From: Ideonella sp. WA131b
GTDB lineage: Bacteria > Pseudomonadota > Gammaproteobacteria > Burkholderiales > Burkholderiaceae_C
DNA length: 64,000 bases
Direction of reading: 5' to 3'
Assembly: GCA_023657425.1 (NCBI GenBank)
Contig: JAGTJW010000001.1
Location: 1,364,001-1,428,000, forward strand
The notes below the pieces were generated by a model, which searched no databases, was not told the origin of the DNA, and worked only from the letters and a program-made list of their open reading frames with translations. Numbering within the stretch: the first letter of the stretch is position 1; each line of letters begins with the position of its first letter. This document shows positions 26,266 through 36,814 of the stretch, one piece after another. The position numbers and the translations under genes were made by a program.

Positions 26266-27795
26266 TCAGCCGCCCGACAACACCCGTTGCAGCTGCAGCG
26301 CCTCGGCCACGTGCACGAGGCCAATGCGGTCGGCACCCGCCAGGTCGGCGATGGTGCGCCCCACCTTCAGGCAACGGTGCAGACGCCGGCCGCTCCAGCC
26401 CAGGCGCGCCGCCGCCTGCTGGACGAAGCGGGCGGCGGGCTCGTCGAGCGGGCACAGGGCGTCGATGCGCGCGGCGCCCAACCTGGCGTTGGCCTCGCCC
26501 TGCCGGGCCTGCTGGCGCTGCCAGGCCGCGGCCACGCGTGCAGCCACTGCCGCCGAGGGCTCGCCGGCCGGCGCCGCCATCAGCTCTTCGGGGCTGGCGG
26601 CGAGCACCTCCACCTGCAGGTCGATGCGGTCGAGCAGCGGGCCCGACAGCCGCCCCTGGTAGCGCGCCACTTGCTCGGGTGTGCAGCGGCACGCGCGGCC
26701 GACACGGCGGCCGCTGCCGAGCCAGCCGCAGGGGCAGGGGTTCATCGCGGCCACGAGCTGGAAACGCGCCGGAAAGCGCGCCTGCCGCGCGGCGCGCGAG
26801 ATCGTCACCATGCCCGTCTCCAGCGGTTCGCGCAGCGCCTCCAGCGCCGCACGTGGGAACTCCGGGGTCTCGTCGAGGAACAGCACGCCGCCGTGGGCCA
26901 GGGAGATCTCGCCCGGCCGGGGCGGCGAGCCCCCTCCCACCAGCGCCGGCGCGCTGGCCGTGTGGTGCGGGGCGCGCACCGGGCGCTGGCCGCTGCCGGC
27001 CGTGGCCTCGTCGGTGGTGGTCCGCAGCCCGGCCACCGCGGCGGCGGCCAGCGCGTCGGCTTCGTCCAGGGGGGGCAGGAGGCCGGCCAGGCGCTCGGCC
27101 AGCATCGACTTGCCGCTGCCCGGCGGGCCCACCATGAGCAGGCTGTGGCCGCCGGCGGCGGCGACCTCCAGCGCCCGCTTGGCGGCCGCCTGGCCCTTGA
27201 CGTCGCGCAGGTCCGGCCTCGGCTGGGGTGCGGCCGGCACAGCCGGCAGCGCCCGCGGCAGTGGGGTTGCGCTCTCGCCCGGCACCAGCGAGGCCACCAC
27301 CTGGGCCAGTGAGCTGGCGGAACGCACATCGAGCGCACGTACCCTGGCAGCTGAGCTAGCGCTCACGTCAGGAAGAACCAGCATGCGGCTCGGCGCGTCG
27401 GCCTCCAGGGCCAGGGCCAGCGCCAGTGCGCCTCGCACCGGGCGCAGCTCGCCGGCCAGCGACAGCTCGCCGGCCCACTCGGCGGCATCCAGCCGCGCCC
27501 CATCGAGCTGACCGGCCGCCGCCAGCACGCCCAAGGCGATGGGCAGGTCGAAGCGACCACTCTCCTTGGGCAACTCGGCCGGCGCCAGGTTGACGGTGAT
27601 GCGCTTGTTGTGCGGGAAGGCAAAGCCGCTGGCCTGCAGCGCCGCGCGCACGCGCTCGCGCGACTCCTTCACTTCCGTGTCGGCCAGACCCACCAGCGTG
27701 AAGCTGGGCAGGCCATTGGCCAGCTGGACTTCCACCTGCACGGGCGGCGCGTTCAAGCCGTCCAGCGCCCGACTGCGCACCACCGCCAGTGACAT
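26266..27795 (-). CDS. YifB/ComM-family AAA+ ATPase (Mg chelatase-like)
   Basis: This is a 509-residue YifB/ComM homologue. ComM is a hexameric helicase that promotes branch migration during natural transformation. The N-terminal ChlI-like domain includes FTLVGLADTEVKESRERVRA. The AAA+ core has Walker A GPPGSGKSMLAERL, GGVLFLDETPEF and the Cys-containing NPCPCGWLGS; the C-terminal Mg_chelatase_C part contains LGWSGRRLHRCLKVGRTIAD. The ATG at 27795 begins MSLAVVRSRAL, the conserved start. It is divergent from glnK and convergent with priA. Confidence 0.92.
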   Translation of the reverse strand: MSLAVVRSRALDGLNAPPVQVEVQLANGLPSFTLVGLADTEVKESRERVRAALQASGFAFPHNKRITVNLAPAELPKESGRFDLPIALGVLAAAGQLDGARLDAAEWAGELSLAGELRPVRGALALALALEADAPSRMLVLPDVSASSAARVRALDVRSASSLAQVVASLVPGESATPLPRALPAVPAAPQPRPDLRDVKGQAAAKRALEVAAAGGHSLLMVGPPGSGKSMLAERLAGLLPPLDEADALAAAAVAGLRTTTDEATAGSGQRPVRAPHHTASAPALVGGGSPPRPGEISLAHGGVLFLDETPEFPRAALEALREPLETGMVTISRAARQARFPARFQLVAAMNPCPCGWLGSGRRVGRACRCTPEQVARYQGRLSGPLLDRIDLQVEVLAASPEELMAAPAGEPSAAVAARVAAAWQRQQARQGEANARLGAARIDALCPLDEPAARFVQQAAARLGWSGRRLHRCLKVGRTIADLAGADRIGLVHVAEALQLQRVLSGG

Positions 27796-28439
<644 letters not shown>

Positions 28440-28477
28440 TGCGCGCGCCGAGCCTGAGCCTTCCGAAAGAAGACGAC

Positions 28478-30004
28478 ATGAAGAAACTCCTCACCACCTT
28501 CCTGGCCGGCGTGCTGCTGGTCTTTGCCGGCCTGCTGATGAGCGGCACGGCCTTCGCGCAGGCGGCTTCCGCGCCGGCCGTGGCGGCCTCCGCCGTGGCC
28601 GACGCCGCCTCGGCAGCGGCTTCCGCGCCGGCCGCCGCGTCTGCCCCGGCCGAGGCCGCGTCCGCCGCCGCCGCGCCGGCTGCGGTCACGCCAGTGCCCA
28701 ACAAGGGCGACACCGCCTTCATGACCATCGCCACCGTGCTCGTCATCCTGATGACGATTCCTGGCCTGGCGCTGTTCTACGGCGGCCTCGTGCGCAGCAA
28801 GAACGTGCTCAGCGTGCTGATGCAGGTGTTCTGCGTCTTTGCGCTGATCTCGGTGCTGTGGGTCGTGTACGGCTACACGCTGGCCTTCACGGCGAGCAAC
28901 CCCTACATCGGCGGCCTGAGCAAGATGTTCCTGAGCGGCGTCACGCCCGAGTCGATCGCGGCCACTTTCAGCAAGGGCGTCTACATCCCCGAGCTCACCT
29001 TCGTGGCCTTCCAGGGCACCTTTGCGGCCATCACCACGGCGCTGGTCGTCGGGGCCTTTGCCGAGCGCATGAAGTTCTCGGCCGTGCTGCTGTTCTCGGT
29101 GATCTGGTTCACCTTCGCCTACCTGCCGATCGCGCACATGGTCTGGTACTGGGACGGCCCGGATGCCATCACCGACGCCGCCAGCCTGGCCACCGTGACG
29201 GCCAACGCCGGTGCGCTGTGGGCCAAGGGCGCGCTCGACTTTGCCGGCGGCACCGTGGTGCACATCAACGCCGCCATCGCCGGCCTGGTGGGCGCCTACG
29301 TGGTGGGCAAGCGCGTGGGCTACGGCAAGGAAGCCATGGCGCCGCACAGCCTGCCGCTGACGATGATCGGCGCCTCGCTGCTGTGGGTGGGCTGGTTCGG
29401 CTTCAACGCCGGCTCCAACCTCGAAGCCAACGGCATCGCTGCGCTGGCCTTCATCAACACCGTGGTGGCGACGGCCGCCGCCACGCTGGCCTGGATCGCC
29501 GGTGAAGCGCTGATGCGCGGCAAGGCCTCGATGCTGGGTGCCGCCTCGGGTGCGGTGGCCGGTCTCGTGGCCATCACCCCGGCCTGCGGCTTTGTGGGCG
29601 TGGGTGGCGCGCTGGCCATCGGCCTGATCTCCGGTCTGGTGTGCCTGTGGGGCGTCAACGGCCTCAAGAAGATGCTGGGCGCGGACGACTCGCTCGACGT
29701 GTTCGGCGTGCACGGTGTGGGCGGCATCGTGGGCGCGCTGCTGACCGGCGTGTTCGCCAGCCCGGCCCTGGGCGGCACCGGCATCTGCGACTACGTGGCC
29801 AACACCTGCGGCGGCTTCGGCGGCATCGGCAGCCAGGTCTGGATCCAGCTGCAGGGCGTGATCTACACCATCATCCTCTCGGGCGTCGTGGCGTTTGTGG
29901 CCTTCAAGATCGTCGACCTGACGATCGGACTGCGGGTGGCTGAAGACGAAGAGCGCGAAGGCCTGGACATCGCCAGCCACGGCGAGACCGCCTACAACAA
30001 GTGA
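28478..30004 (+). CDS. amtB: Ammonium transporter AmtB
   Basis: This is a 508-residue Amt-family ammonium channel with a signal peptide (TFLAGVLLVFAGLLMSGTAFAQ), a low-complexity Ala/Ser/Pro linker of about 45 residues, and 11 predicted membrane helices. Pore features include TIPGLALFYGGLVRSKN, the twin histidines in LPIAHMVWYW and DVFGVHGVGGI, and the Phe gate region. The C-terminus VAEDEEREGLDI interacts with GlnK in homologues. It starts at the ATG at 28478 after GAAAGAAG. The long Ala linker is unusual compared with the E. coli protein, but similar ones occur in Burkholderiales. Confidence 0.95.
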   Translation: MKKLLTTFLAGVLLVFAGLLMSGTAFAQAASAPAVAASAVADAASAAASAPAAASAPAEAASAAAAPAAVTPVPNKGDTAFMTIATVLVILMTIPGLALFYGGLVRSKNVLSVLMQVFCVFALISVLWVVYGYTLAFTASNPYIGGLSKMFLSGVTPESIAATFSKGVYIPELTFVAFQGTFAAITTALVVGAFAERMKFSAVLLFSVIWFTFAYLPIAHMVWYWDGPDAITDAASLATVTANAGALWAKGALDFAGGTVVHINAAIAGLVGAYVVGKRVGYGKEAMAPHSLPLTMIGASLLWVGWFGFNAGSNLEANGIAALAFINTVVATAAATLAWIAGEALMRGKASMLGAASGAVAGLVAITPACGFVGVGGALAIGLISGLVCLWGVNGLKKMLGADDSLDVFGVHGVGGIVGALLTGVFASPALGGTGICDYVANTCGGFGGIGSQVWIQLQGVIYTIILSGVVAFVAFKIVDLTIGLRVAEDEEREGLDIASHGETAYNK

Positions 30005-30045
30005 TCTGCCGCGAGCCGGCGCGCTGAGCGCGCCGGTGCAAAGAG

Positions 30046-30078
30046 ACGGGGCCCGTGCTGCGCACGAGGCCCCGTTTG
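30046..30078 (+). terminator. Terminator after amtB
   Basis: ACGGGGCC (30046) pairs with GGCCCCGT (30068), followed by TTTGT. A second strong stem, CCGGCGCGCT/AGCGCGCCGG at 30016-30036, lies just upstream. Together they should end the glnK-amtB transcript before gshA. Confidence 0.7.
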
Positions 30079-30144
30079 TCCATCTGGGCAGCCCTCTGGA
30101 CGGCCGTGATTTGGGCGGAGAATGGTCCGTCTGGCGAGGTGACC

Positions 30145-31437
30145 ATGGTTCCGCATCTGACGACCGCCCTGACGGGCCCCATCAACGAACTCGAGCAGCG
30201 CATCCTCGAGTCCATGCCGGCCATCGAGCGCTGGTTCCGGCTCGAGTGGATGGAGCACACGCCGGCCTTCTACGCCGCGGTGGACCTGCGCAATGCCGGC
30301 TTCAAGCTCGCACCGGTGTCGACCGACCTGTTCCCGGGCAGTTTCAACCACCTCACGCCCGAGATGCTGCCGCTGGCCGTGCAGGCCGCGATGGCGTCCA
30401 TCGAGAAGATCTGCCCAGAGGCGCGCAACCTGCTCGTCGTGCCCGGCGACCTGGGCGACGACCCGTTCTACCGCGCCAGCGTGGGACGCCTGATGCAGAT
30501 CTTCACCCAGGCGGGTCTGAACGTGCGGCTGGGCTCGACCGATCCCGCGCTGGCCGGGCCGCAGCGGCTGCCGCTGCCCGACGGCGGCGAGCTCTTGCTG
30601 GAGCCGCTGCTGCGCAGCAAGACGCGCCTGGGCCTGAAGGAGTTCGACCCCTGCACCATCCTGCTCAACAACGACTTCGCCCATGGCATCCCGCGCGAGT
30701 TCCACAACCTGCACGAGCAGTACCTGCTGCCGCCGCTGCATGCCGGCTGGACGGTGCGCCGCAAGAGCCGTCACTTCGAAAGCTATGAAGAAGTCGCCAA
30801 GAAGTTCGCCAAGCTGCTGGGCATGGACCCCTGGCTGATCACGCCGCTGCACAGCCGCTGCGGCGAGGTGGACTTCGACGACGCCGCCGGCCTGGACTGC
30901 GTGCGCGCCAACGTCGAGGCCGTGCTCGGCAAGGTGCGGCGCAAGTTCAAGGAGTACGGCATCAACGAGCGGCCTTTCGTCGTCATCAAGGCCGACCACG
31001 GCAACCTGGGCCGTGGCGTCGTGACGGTCCGCGACCTGCGCGATCTGGCGCATGCTGCCGCGCTGCGCGACCGCATGGGCCTGGCCAAGGACGGCCAGGC
31101 CATCACCGAGGTGCTGATCCAGGAGGGCGTGCCCAGCTTCGAACGTGTGCATGGCGCCGTGGCCGAGCCGGTGGTGATGACGATGGACCGCTACGTGGTC
31201 GGTGGCTTCTACCGCGTGCACGCCGAGCGCGGCGCCGACGAGAACCTCGGCGGCCCCGGATCGAGCTACGTGCCGCTGGCCTTCGCCGAGGGCAGCGCCC
31301 TGCCCAGGCCCGGCGCCAAGCCCGGCGCCAGCCCGCCCAACCGCTTCTACATGTACGGCGTCATGGGCCGGCTGGCCATGCTGGCCGCTGCCTACGAGCT
31401 GGAGGCCACCGACCCCGAGGCCGAGAGCTTCGAATGA
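30145..31437 (+). CDS. gshA: Glutamate-cysteine ligase (beta-proteobacterial type)
   Basis: This is a 430-residue protein of the GshA group found in beta-proteobacteria and Acidithiobacillus. It joins glutamate and cysteine, the first step of glutathione synthesis. Recognisable blocks are [19 protein letters not shown], the segment [20 protein letters not shown] and [20 protein letters not shown], with [12 protein letters not shown] near the end. It is unrelated in sequence to the E. coli enzyme. The ATG at 30145 follows GAGGTGACC. Its last bases overlap the kup start as ATGA, so a gshB partner is not adjacent. Confidence 0.9.
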   Translation: MVPHLTTALTGPINELEQRILESMPAIERWFRLEWMEHTPAFYAAVDLRNAGFKLAPVSTDLFPGSFNHLTPEMLPLAVQAAMASIEKICPEARNLLVVPGDLGDDPFYRASVGRLMQIFTQAGLNVRLGSTDPALAGPQRLPLPDGGELLLEPLLRSKTRLGLKEFDPCTILLNNDFAHGIPREFHNLHEQYLLPPLHAGWTVRRKSRHFESYEEVAKKFAKLLGMDPWLITPLHSRCGEVDFDDAAGLDCVRANVEAVLGKVRRKFKEYGINERPFVVIKADHGNLGRGVVTVRDLRDLAHAAALRDRMGLAKDGQAITEVLIQEGVPSFERVHGAVAEPVVMTMDRYVVGGFYRVHAERGADENLGGPGSSYVPLAFAEGSALPRPGAKPGASPPNRFYMYGVMGRLAMLAAAYELEATDPEAESFE

Positions 31438-33323
31438 GCGGTGCACAAGGTGGCCAGCGCGCGGCGCTGCCGGCGCTGACCCTGGCTGCCATCGGCGTCG
31501 TCTATGGCGACATCGGCACCAGCCCGCTGTATGCACTGAAGGAGGTGTTCGCGCACGGCCGCGTCGCGATGACGCCGGAGCACGTGCTGGGCATCCTGTC
31601 GCTGGTGTTCTGGACAGTGACGGTGGTGGTCACGCTCAAGTACGTGACGCTGATCCTGCGCGCCGACAACCACGGCGAAGGCGGCCTCATCGCGATGCTC
31701 GCGCTGGCCTCGCAGGCCGTGAAGGACCGCCCCGTGCTGCGCTCGCGCCTGCTGCTGCTGGGCATCTTCGGCACGGCGGTGTTCTTCGGCGATGGCGTCA
31801 TCACGCCGGCCATCAGCGTGTTGTCGGCCGTCGAAGGGCTGGAGGTCGCCGCGCCGGGGCTGCACCGCTATGTGGTGCCGGTCACGCTGGCGGTGCTGAC
31901 GCTGCTTTTCGCGCTTCAGCGCTTCGGCACCGCGGCGGTGGGGCGCTGGTTCGGGCCGATCACGCTGGTGTGGTTTGTGGTGCTGGCGGTGCTGGGTGTC
32001 GTGCACATCGTGCGCCATCCCGGCGTGCTGGTGGCGCTGTCGCCGCACCACGCGCTGGGTTTCATGCTCGCCGAGCCCGGCGTGGCCTTCGTCGCGCTCG
32101 GGGCCGTCGTGCTGTGCGTCACCGGCGCCGAGGCGCTGTACGCGGATCTCGGCCACTTCGGCAAGCGACCGATCCGCCTGGCCTGGTTCACCGTCGTGAT
32201 GCCGGCGCTGCTGCTGAACTATTTCGGCCAGGGTGCGATGCTGCTGCAGCACCCCGAGAACGTCGCCAACCCCTTCTATGAGATGGCGCCGCAGTGGGCG
32301 CTTTTCCCGCTGATCGGGCTGGCCACGGCAGCCACCGTGATCGCCTCGCAGGCGCTCATCACGGCGGCCTTCTCGGTGGCCAAGCAGGCGGCGCAGCTGG
32401 GCTACATCCCGCGGCTGCGGCTGCTGCACACCAGCGTGCGTGCCAGCGGTCAGGTCTACATCCCGTTCATCAACTGGAGCCTTTACGGCTGTGTCGTCTT
32501 CGCCGTGGTGGTGTTCGGCAGCAGCAGCGCGCTGGCCTCGGCCTACGGCATCGCGGTGACGATCGACATGACCATCACCACGGTGATGACCTTCTTCGTC
32601 ATCCGCCACGCCTGGCGGCTGCCGCTGTCGCTGTGCCTGGCGGCCACCGGCTGCTTCTTCGCCGTCGACCTGGTGTTCCTGTCGGCCAACCTCGTGAAGG
32701 TGCTCGACGGTGGCTGGTTCCCGCTGGCCATCGGCGGCGTGGTGTTCGCACTGATGACCACCTGGCACGCCGGCCGGCGGCTGATGGCCGAGCGGCTGCG
32801 CGACGAGGCGCTGGAGCTCGGCCCCTTCATCGAGAGCCTGTTCCTGGCGCCGCCGCTGCGCGTGCCGGGCACGGCGGTGTTCCTCAGCGCCGAGCAGGGC
32901 AGCACACCGTTCGCCTTGCTGCACAACCTCAAGCACAACAAAGTACTGCACGCGCAGAACCTGTTCGTCACCGTGGTGCACCATGAGCAGCCCTGGATCG
33001 GCTTCGACCGGCGCGTCGAGGTGCAACCGCTGGGCCACGACTGCTGGCAGGTGACGTTGCACTTCGGCTTCAAGAACGAGCCCGACGTGCCCGAGGCGCT
33101 GAAGCTGCTTTCCGGCCGCGGCATCGAACTCGACGAGATGGAGACGAGCTACTTCCTCAGCCGCGACAGCGTGATCCCGACCCTGGGCCGGGCGCGTGGG
33201 GGCATGGCACCCTGGCGCGAGAAGCTGTTCGCCAGCATGCACCGCAACGCCGCCGCGGCGGCCGACTTCCTGCACCTGCCGACGAACCGCCTCGTCGAGC
33301 TGGGCACGAAGATCGAGGTGTGA
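31434..33323 (+). CDS. kup: Low-affinity potassium transporter Kup
   Basis: This is a 629-residue Kup/HAK/KUP transporter that imports potassium with protons. The N-terminal signature is [20 protein letters not shown] and about 12 membrane helices follow, with [19 protein letters not shown] and [20 protein letters not shown]. The cytoplasmic C-terminal domain starts near residue 460. The start overlaps the gshA stop by 4 bases. Its stop codon directly abuts the stop of the convergent metH gene, with no base between them. Confidence 0.95.
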   Translation: MSGAQGGQRAALPALTLAAIGVVYGDIGTSPLYALKEVFAHGRVAMTPEHVLGILSLVFWTVTVVVTLKYVTLILRADNHGEGGLIAMLALASQAVKDRPVLRSRLLLLGIFGTAVFFGDGVITPAISVLSAVEGLEVAAPGLHRYVVPVTLAVLTLLFALQRFGTAAVGRWFGPITLVWFVVLAVLGVVHIVRHPGVLVALSPHHALGFMLAEPGVAFVALGAVVLCVTGAEALYADLGHFGKRPIRLAWFTVVMPALLLNYFGQGAMLLQHPENVANPFYEMAPQWALFPLIGLATAATVIASQALITAAFSVAKQAAQLGYIPRLRLLHTSVRASGQVYIPFINWSLYGCVVFAVVVFGSSSALASAYGIAVTIDMTITTVMTFFVIRHAWRLPLSLCLAATGCFFAVDLVFLSANLVKVLDGGWFPLAIGGVVFALMTTWHAGRRLMAERLRDEALELGPFIESLFLAPPLRVPGTAVFLSAEQGSTPFALLHNLKHNKVLHAQNLFVTVVHHEQPWIGFDRRVEVQPLGHDCWQVTLHFGFKNEPDVPEALKLLSGRGIELDEMETSYFLSRDSVIPTLGRARGGMAPWREKLFASMHRNAAAAADFLHLPTNRLVELGTKIEV

Positions 33324-34397
33324 CTACGCCGCCAGCAGCGGGGTGAACAGCCTGGTCTGCCGCGGCCGGAAGGGCTTGAGCCGCCGGGCGATCTCGGCGA
33401 TGTGCTCCGGTGTGGTGCCGCAGCAGCCCCCGGCGATGTTGAGGAAGCCGCTCTTGGCGAACTCCTCCAGCAGCGCGGCCGTGACCTCGGGCGTCTCGTC
33501 GAAGCCGGTGTCGCTCATCGGGTTGGGCAGGCCGGCGTTGGGGTAGCAGCTGATCCAGGTGTCGAAGGCCACCTTCGACAGCTCTTCGATGTAGGGCCGC
33601 ATCAGCGCCGCACCGAGCGCGCAGTTCAGGCCCACGGCCAGCGGCCGGGCGTGGCGCACGCTGTGCCAGAAGGCGGCCACGGTCTGGCCGCTGAGGATGC
33701 GGCCGGAAGCGTCGGTGACGGTGCCGCTGATGATGACCGGCAGCCGCTCGCCCGTGTCCTCCATCAGCTCGTCCAGCGCGAAGATGGCGGCCTTGGCGTT
33801 GAGCGTGTCGAAGATGGTCTCGACCAGGAACACATCGCAGCCGCCTTCGAGCAGGCCTTCGGCCTGCTCGCGGTAGGCGGCGCGCAGCTCGTCGAAGCTG
33901 ACGTTGCGTGCACCGGGGTCGTTGACATCGGGGCTGATGCTGGCGGTGCGCGGCGTCGGGCCCAGGGCGCCTGCCACGAAACGCGGCTTGTCGGGCGTGC
34001 TGTGGCGGTCGCAGGCCACGCGGGCCAGGCGCGCGGCGAAGACGTTCATCTCGCGTGCCAGGTGGGCCAGGCCGTAGTCCTCTTGCGCAATGCTGGTCGC
34101 GCCGAAGGTGTTGGTCTCGATCAGGTCGGCGCCGGCGGCGAGGTACTGCTCATGGATGCCGAGGATGACATCGGGCCGCGTCAGCACCAGCAGGTCGTTG
34201 TTGCCCTTCAGGTCCTTGGGGTGGCCGGCCAGCGCCGCGTTGCGGAAGTCCGCCTCGCCGAGCTTGTGGCGCTGGATCATCGTGCCCATGGCGCCATCGA
34301 TGATGGCGATGCGCTGCTGCAAAATGGCGGGCAGGGCGGCTGCTCGGGTGTAGCGAGCGGTCAGGGGGGCCGGGACGGGCGAGTTCGGCGCGTTCAT
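33324..34397 (-). CDS. metH: Homocysteine methyltransferase part of split methionine synthase MetH
   Basis: This is a 357-residue protein equal to the first domain of cobalamin-dependent methionine synthase, which activates homocysteine with zinc. Blocks are [15 protein letters not shown], the segment [20 protein letters not shown] and [14 protein letters not shown]. The zinc ligands are the Cys in VGLNCALGA and the two in [12 protein letters not shown]. Full MetH has over 1200 residues; in many beta-proteobacteria the folate/B12/activation domains are a second gene, which is not in this window. Two adjacent ATG codons (34397 and 34400) may both serve. It is divergent from the rhodanese gene by 45 bases. 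Confidence 0.88.
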   Translation of the reverse strand: MNAPNSPVPAPLTARYTRAAALPAILQQRIAIIDGAMGTMIQRHKLGEADFRNAALAGHPKDLKGNNDLLVLTRPDVILGIHEQYLAAGADLIETNTFGATSIAQEDYGLAHLAREMNVFAARLARVACDRHSTPDKPRFVAGALGPTPRTASISPDVNDPGARNVSFDELRAAYREQAEGLLEGGCDVFLVETIFDTLNAKAAIFALDELMEDTGERLPVIISGTVTDASGRILSGQTVAAFWHSVRHARPLAVGLNCALGAALMRPYIEELSKVAFDTWISCYPNAGLPNPMSDTGFDETPEVTAALLEEFAKSGFLNIAGGCCGTTPEHIAEIARRLKPFRPRQTRLFTPLLAA

Positions 34398-34442
34398 CAT
34401 CCGATTGTAGAAAGCCCCACCACGGCGCACCACGCCGAGCGC

Positions 34443-34835
34443 ATGAAACACCTCACTCCCCTACAGACCTGGCGTTACCTGCAGTCGAACCCTGACGCGT
34501 TGTTCGTCGACGTGCGCATGGAGATCGAGTACCTGTACGTCGGCCACCCGCCCGGCGTGGTGCACATCGCGTGGTACGAGTACCCGGAGATGCAGGCCGA
34601 CCCTGGCACCTTCGTGCGCCAGGTGCGGCTCGAGGGTGGTCGCGAAGACCGCCCGGTGGTGCTGATCTGCCGCTCCGGCAAGCGCACCGTCGAGGCCGGC
34701 CAGGCGCTCGAGTCCGCCGGCTTCCGCGAGGTGGTCAACGTGCTGCACGGATTCGAGGGCGAACTCGACGAACATTTCCAGCGTGGCCGCCTCAACGGCT
34801 GGCGGCACGACGGGCTGCCCTGGGAGCAGCTCTGA
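34443..34835 (+). CDS. Rhodanese-like sulphurtransferase
   Basis: This is a 130-residue single-domain rhodanese. The active-site loop is CRSGKRT with Cys near residue 78, preceded by VVLICRSG and followed by [19 protein letters not shown], the usual final motif. [25 protein letters not shown] is the CH2A-like region. It should move sulphane sulphur to a thiol acceptor in the cytoplasm. No signal peptide is present. It is transcribed away from metH. Confidence 0.88.
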   Translation: MKHLTPLQTWRYLQSNPDALFVDVRMEIEYLYVGHPPGVVHIAWYEYPEMQADPGTFVRQVRLEGGREDRPVVLICRSGKRTVEAGQALESAGFREVVNVLHGFEGELDEHFQRGRLNGWRHDGLPWEQL

Positions 34836-34862
34836 GAGCGTAGCCCCGCCCCGGGCCGCCCG

Positions 34863-36374
34863 TCACACCAGCGGCGCCGGGGCCGTCGGGTCGAACAGCG
34901 AGGGCCTGAACGCCGGTGGCGCTGCCGGGCCGTCGCACATCGCCCACAAGGCCAGCGCCGAGGGCGACATGGGCCTGGCGAACAGGAAGCCCTGCAACTC
35001 GTCACAGCCCAGCGTCACCAGCGCGTCGCGCTGGGCCTCGGTCTCCACGCCCTCGGCCACCACGTGCAGCTGCAGCGAGCGCGCCATCTGCACGACGGCG
35101 CGCACGATCGCGCGCGCCGCCTCGCTGTCTTCGATGTCATGCACGAGGCCGGCGTCAATCTTCAGCTCGGCCGGTGCCAGGCGGCGGATGTGCGCCAGGC
35201 TGGCCGAGGTGCCGGCGCCGAAGTCGTCGATGGACACGTGCAAACCGGCCCTGCGCATGCGTTCGAACGCGCCGCGCGTGGCCGGCGTGTCCTCGATGGC
35301 GATGTTCTCGGTGATTTCGCAGGTCAGACGGTGCGGGGGTATGCCGTGGTGGCGCAACGAGTGCAGCAGCTGGTCGACGAAGTCGGGGCTGCGCAGCTGG
35401 TGGCCGGAGATGTTGACGGCGATGCGCATGCGCAGGCCAGCCTCGCGCCACTCGGCAGCCTGGCGGCAGGCCTCCTCGATGACCCACGCGCCGATTTCGC
35501 GGATCAGGCCGTGGCGCTCGGCCAGTGGCACGAACTGCGCCGGGCTCACGAGCCCGCGCCTCGGGTGCTGCCAGCGCAGCAGCGCCTCGGCGGAGGTGAC
35601 CTGCAGCGAGCGGGCGTCGATCTTGGGCTGGTACACCAGCTGGAGCTGGCCGCGCGCCAGGGCCTGGCGCAGGTCCAGCAGCAGCTCGGCGTGCTCGCGG
35701 TGCTTGACGCTCATCGTCAGGTCGTAGCGGGTGTGGCCGTTGCCGCCGGTTTGCTTGACGCTGCGCATCGCCAGCGCGGCGTGCGCCAGCAGGCGAGGCC
35801 CAGCGGCATCGTCGGGGTAGACCGCGAAGCCGATGGAGGCGCTGATCTGCAGGTTCAGGGCCCCGGTCTCCAAGGGCGCGTTCAAATGCTTTTGCAGCTC
35901 GCGAGCGAGGGTGTCAAGCTCGCCGACGCCACCCTCGCGGAACAGCACGAACTCGTCGCCGCCCACACGCGCCACCTGCGGCCGGTCATCCACCCAGGCC
36001 GACAGGCGCGCGGCCAGCTCGCGCAGCACGACGTCGCCGACGCCGTGCCCGTAGGCGTCGTTGATGGCGCGGAAGCCGTCCAGGCCGATGCAGGCCAGGC
36101 ACAGTGCGCGCTGTTCGCGATCAGCCCGCTGCACCGCCATGCAGAGCTCCTGCTCCAGGGCCTCGCGCGAGATCAGGCCCGTGAGCGGGTCGCGCTGGCG
36201 CAGGTCGCTCAGCTCGGAACAGGCCGCGTCAAGGCGGCGGCGCAGACGGCTGTGCGCCTGCCATTGGCGCGCCGCCATCATCAAGGCCAGGGCCAACAGC
36301 GAGACGACCAGCCCGAACGATGCCACCGTGTGGTCGCTCAAGGACTCGCTCAAAGCCTCTATCAGGGATCCCAT
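34863..36374 (-). CDS. Membrane-anchored GGDEF-EAL bifunctional cyclic-di-GMP protein
   Basis: This is a 503-residue protein with one N-terminal membrane helix (about 20-38, FGLVVSLLALALMMAARQW), a coiled segment, a GGDEF domain (DPLTGLISREAL, DGFRAINDAYGHGVGD, active-site RVGGDEF) and an EAL domain (SAEALLRW, VNISGHQL, CEITENIAI, SIDDFGAGTS, KIDAGLV, VAEGVET). Both catalytic motifs look intact, so it could make and degrade cyclic di-GMP. No sensory domain lies between helix and GGDEF. I start at the ATG at 36374; an in-frame GTG at 36440 adds 22 residues. Confidence 0.88.
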   Translation of the reverse strand: MGSLIEALSESLSDHTVASFGLVVSLLALALMMAARQWQAHSRLRRRLDAACSELSDLRQRDPLTGLISREALEQELCMAVQRADREQRALCLACIGLDGFRAINDAYGHGVGDVVLRELAARLSAWVDDRPQVARVGGDEFVLFREGGVGELDTLARELQKHLNAPLETGALNLQISASIGFAVYPDDAAGPRLLAHAALAMRSVKQTGGNGHTRYDLTMSVKHREHAELLLDLRQALARGQLQLVYQPKIDARSLQVTSAEALLRWQHPRRGLVSPAQFVPLAERHGLIREIGAWVIEEACRQAAEWREAGLRMRIAVNISGHQLRSPDFVDQLLHSLRHHGIPPHRLTCEITENIAIEDTPATRGAFERMRRAGLHVSIDDFGAGTSASLAHIRRLAPAELKIDAGLVHDIEDSEAARAIVRAVVQMARSLQLHVVAEGVETEAQRDALVTLGCDELQGFLFARPMSPSALALWAMCDGPAAPPAFRPSLFDPTAPAPLV

Positions 36375-36502
36375 GCCCGGCTTATCGGAGCCGCGCGAGC
36401 CAGCTTGACACCTGTCTTTCAGATCGGCGGAAATCGGCACCCGCGCCAGGGCCGCCCGTTCCCCCGCCGCAGGCGGGCCGCGCCGCGCGGCCCCCGTGGC
36501 GT

Positions 36503-36760
36503 TCAGTGCAGCGCCAGCGGCTGCAGCGCGGCGTGGGCGAAACCGGCAATGAACTCGTCGAGCGACTCCGGGTTGGAGCCCTGCCGCACGAGCGCCTGCA
36601 CGCCGCGTTCGAAGCGTTGGGCCACCGCACCCTGGAGGTAGACCTCCCGGCGTGCGAACTTGTCCACGATTTCGTAGCCACCCGCCGCGCTGCCCGGCTC
36701 GCCACCGGAGTTGTCGAAACGGACGACCACGAAGTTGTCGGAGTTGTAGAGCATCTGCAT
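36503..36760 (-). CDS. DUF3567 family protein
   Basis: This is an 85-residue protein beginning MQMLYNSDNFVVVRFD, with GGYEIVDKFARREVYLQGAV in the middle and SLDEFIAGFAHAALQPLALH at the end. I recognise this pattern as DUF3567, a small family nearly restricted to Burkholderiales. No function is known. It has no signal or membrane segment. It starts 54 bases after the stop of the DUF3108 gene on the same strand. Confidence 0.8.
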   Translation of the reverse strand: MQMLYNSDNFVVVRFDNSGGEPGSAAGGYEIVDKFARREVYLQGAVAQRFERGVQALVRQGSNPESLDEFIAGFAHAALQPLALH

Positions 36761-36814
36761 GGCACCGCAGGTGGGGCCCCCAGGGCCGGCTTCAAGGCCG
36801 CGGGGCGGGGCGGG

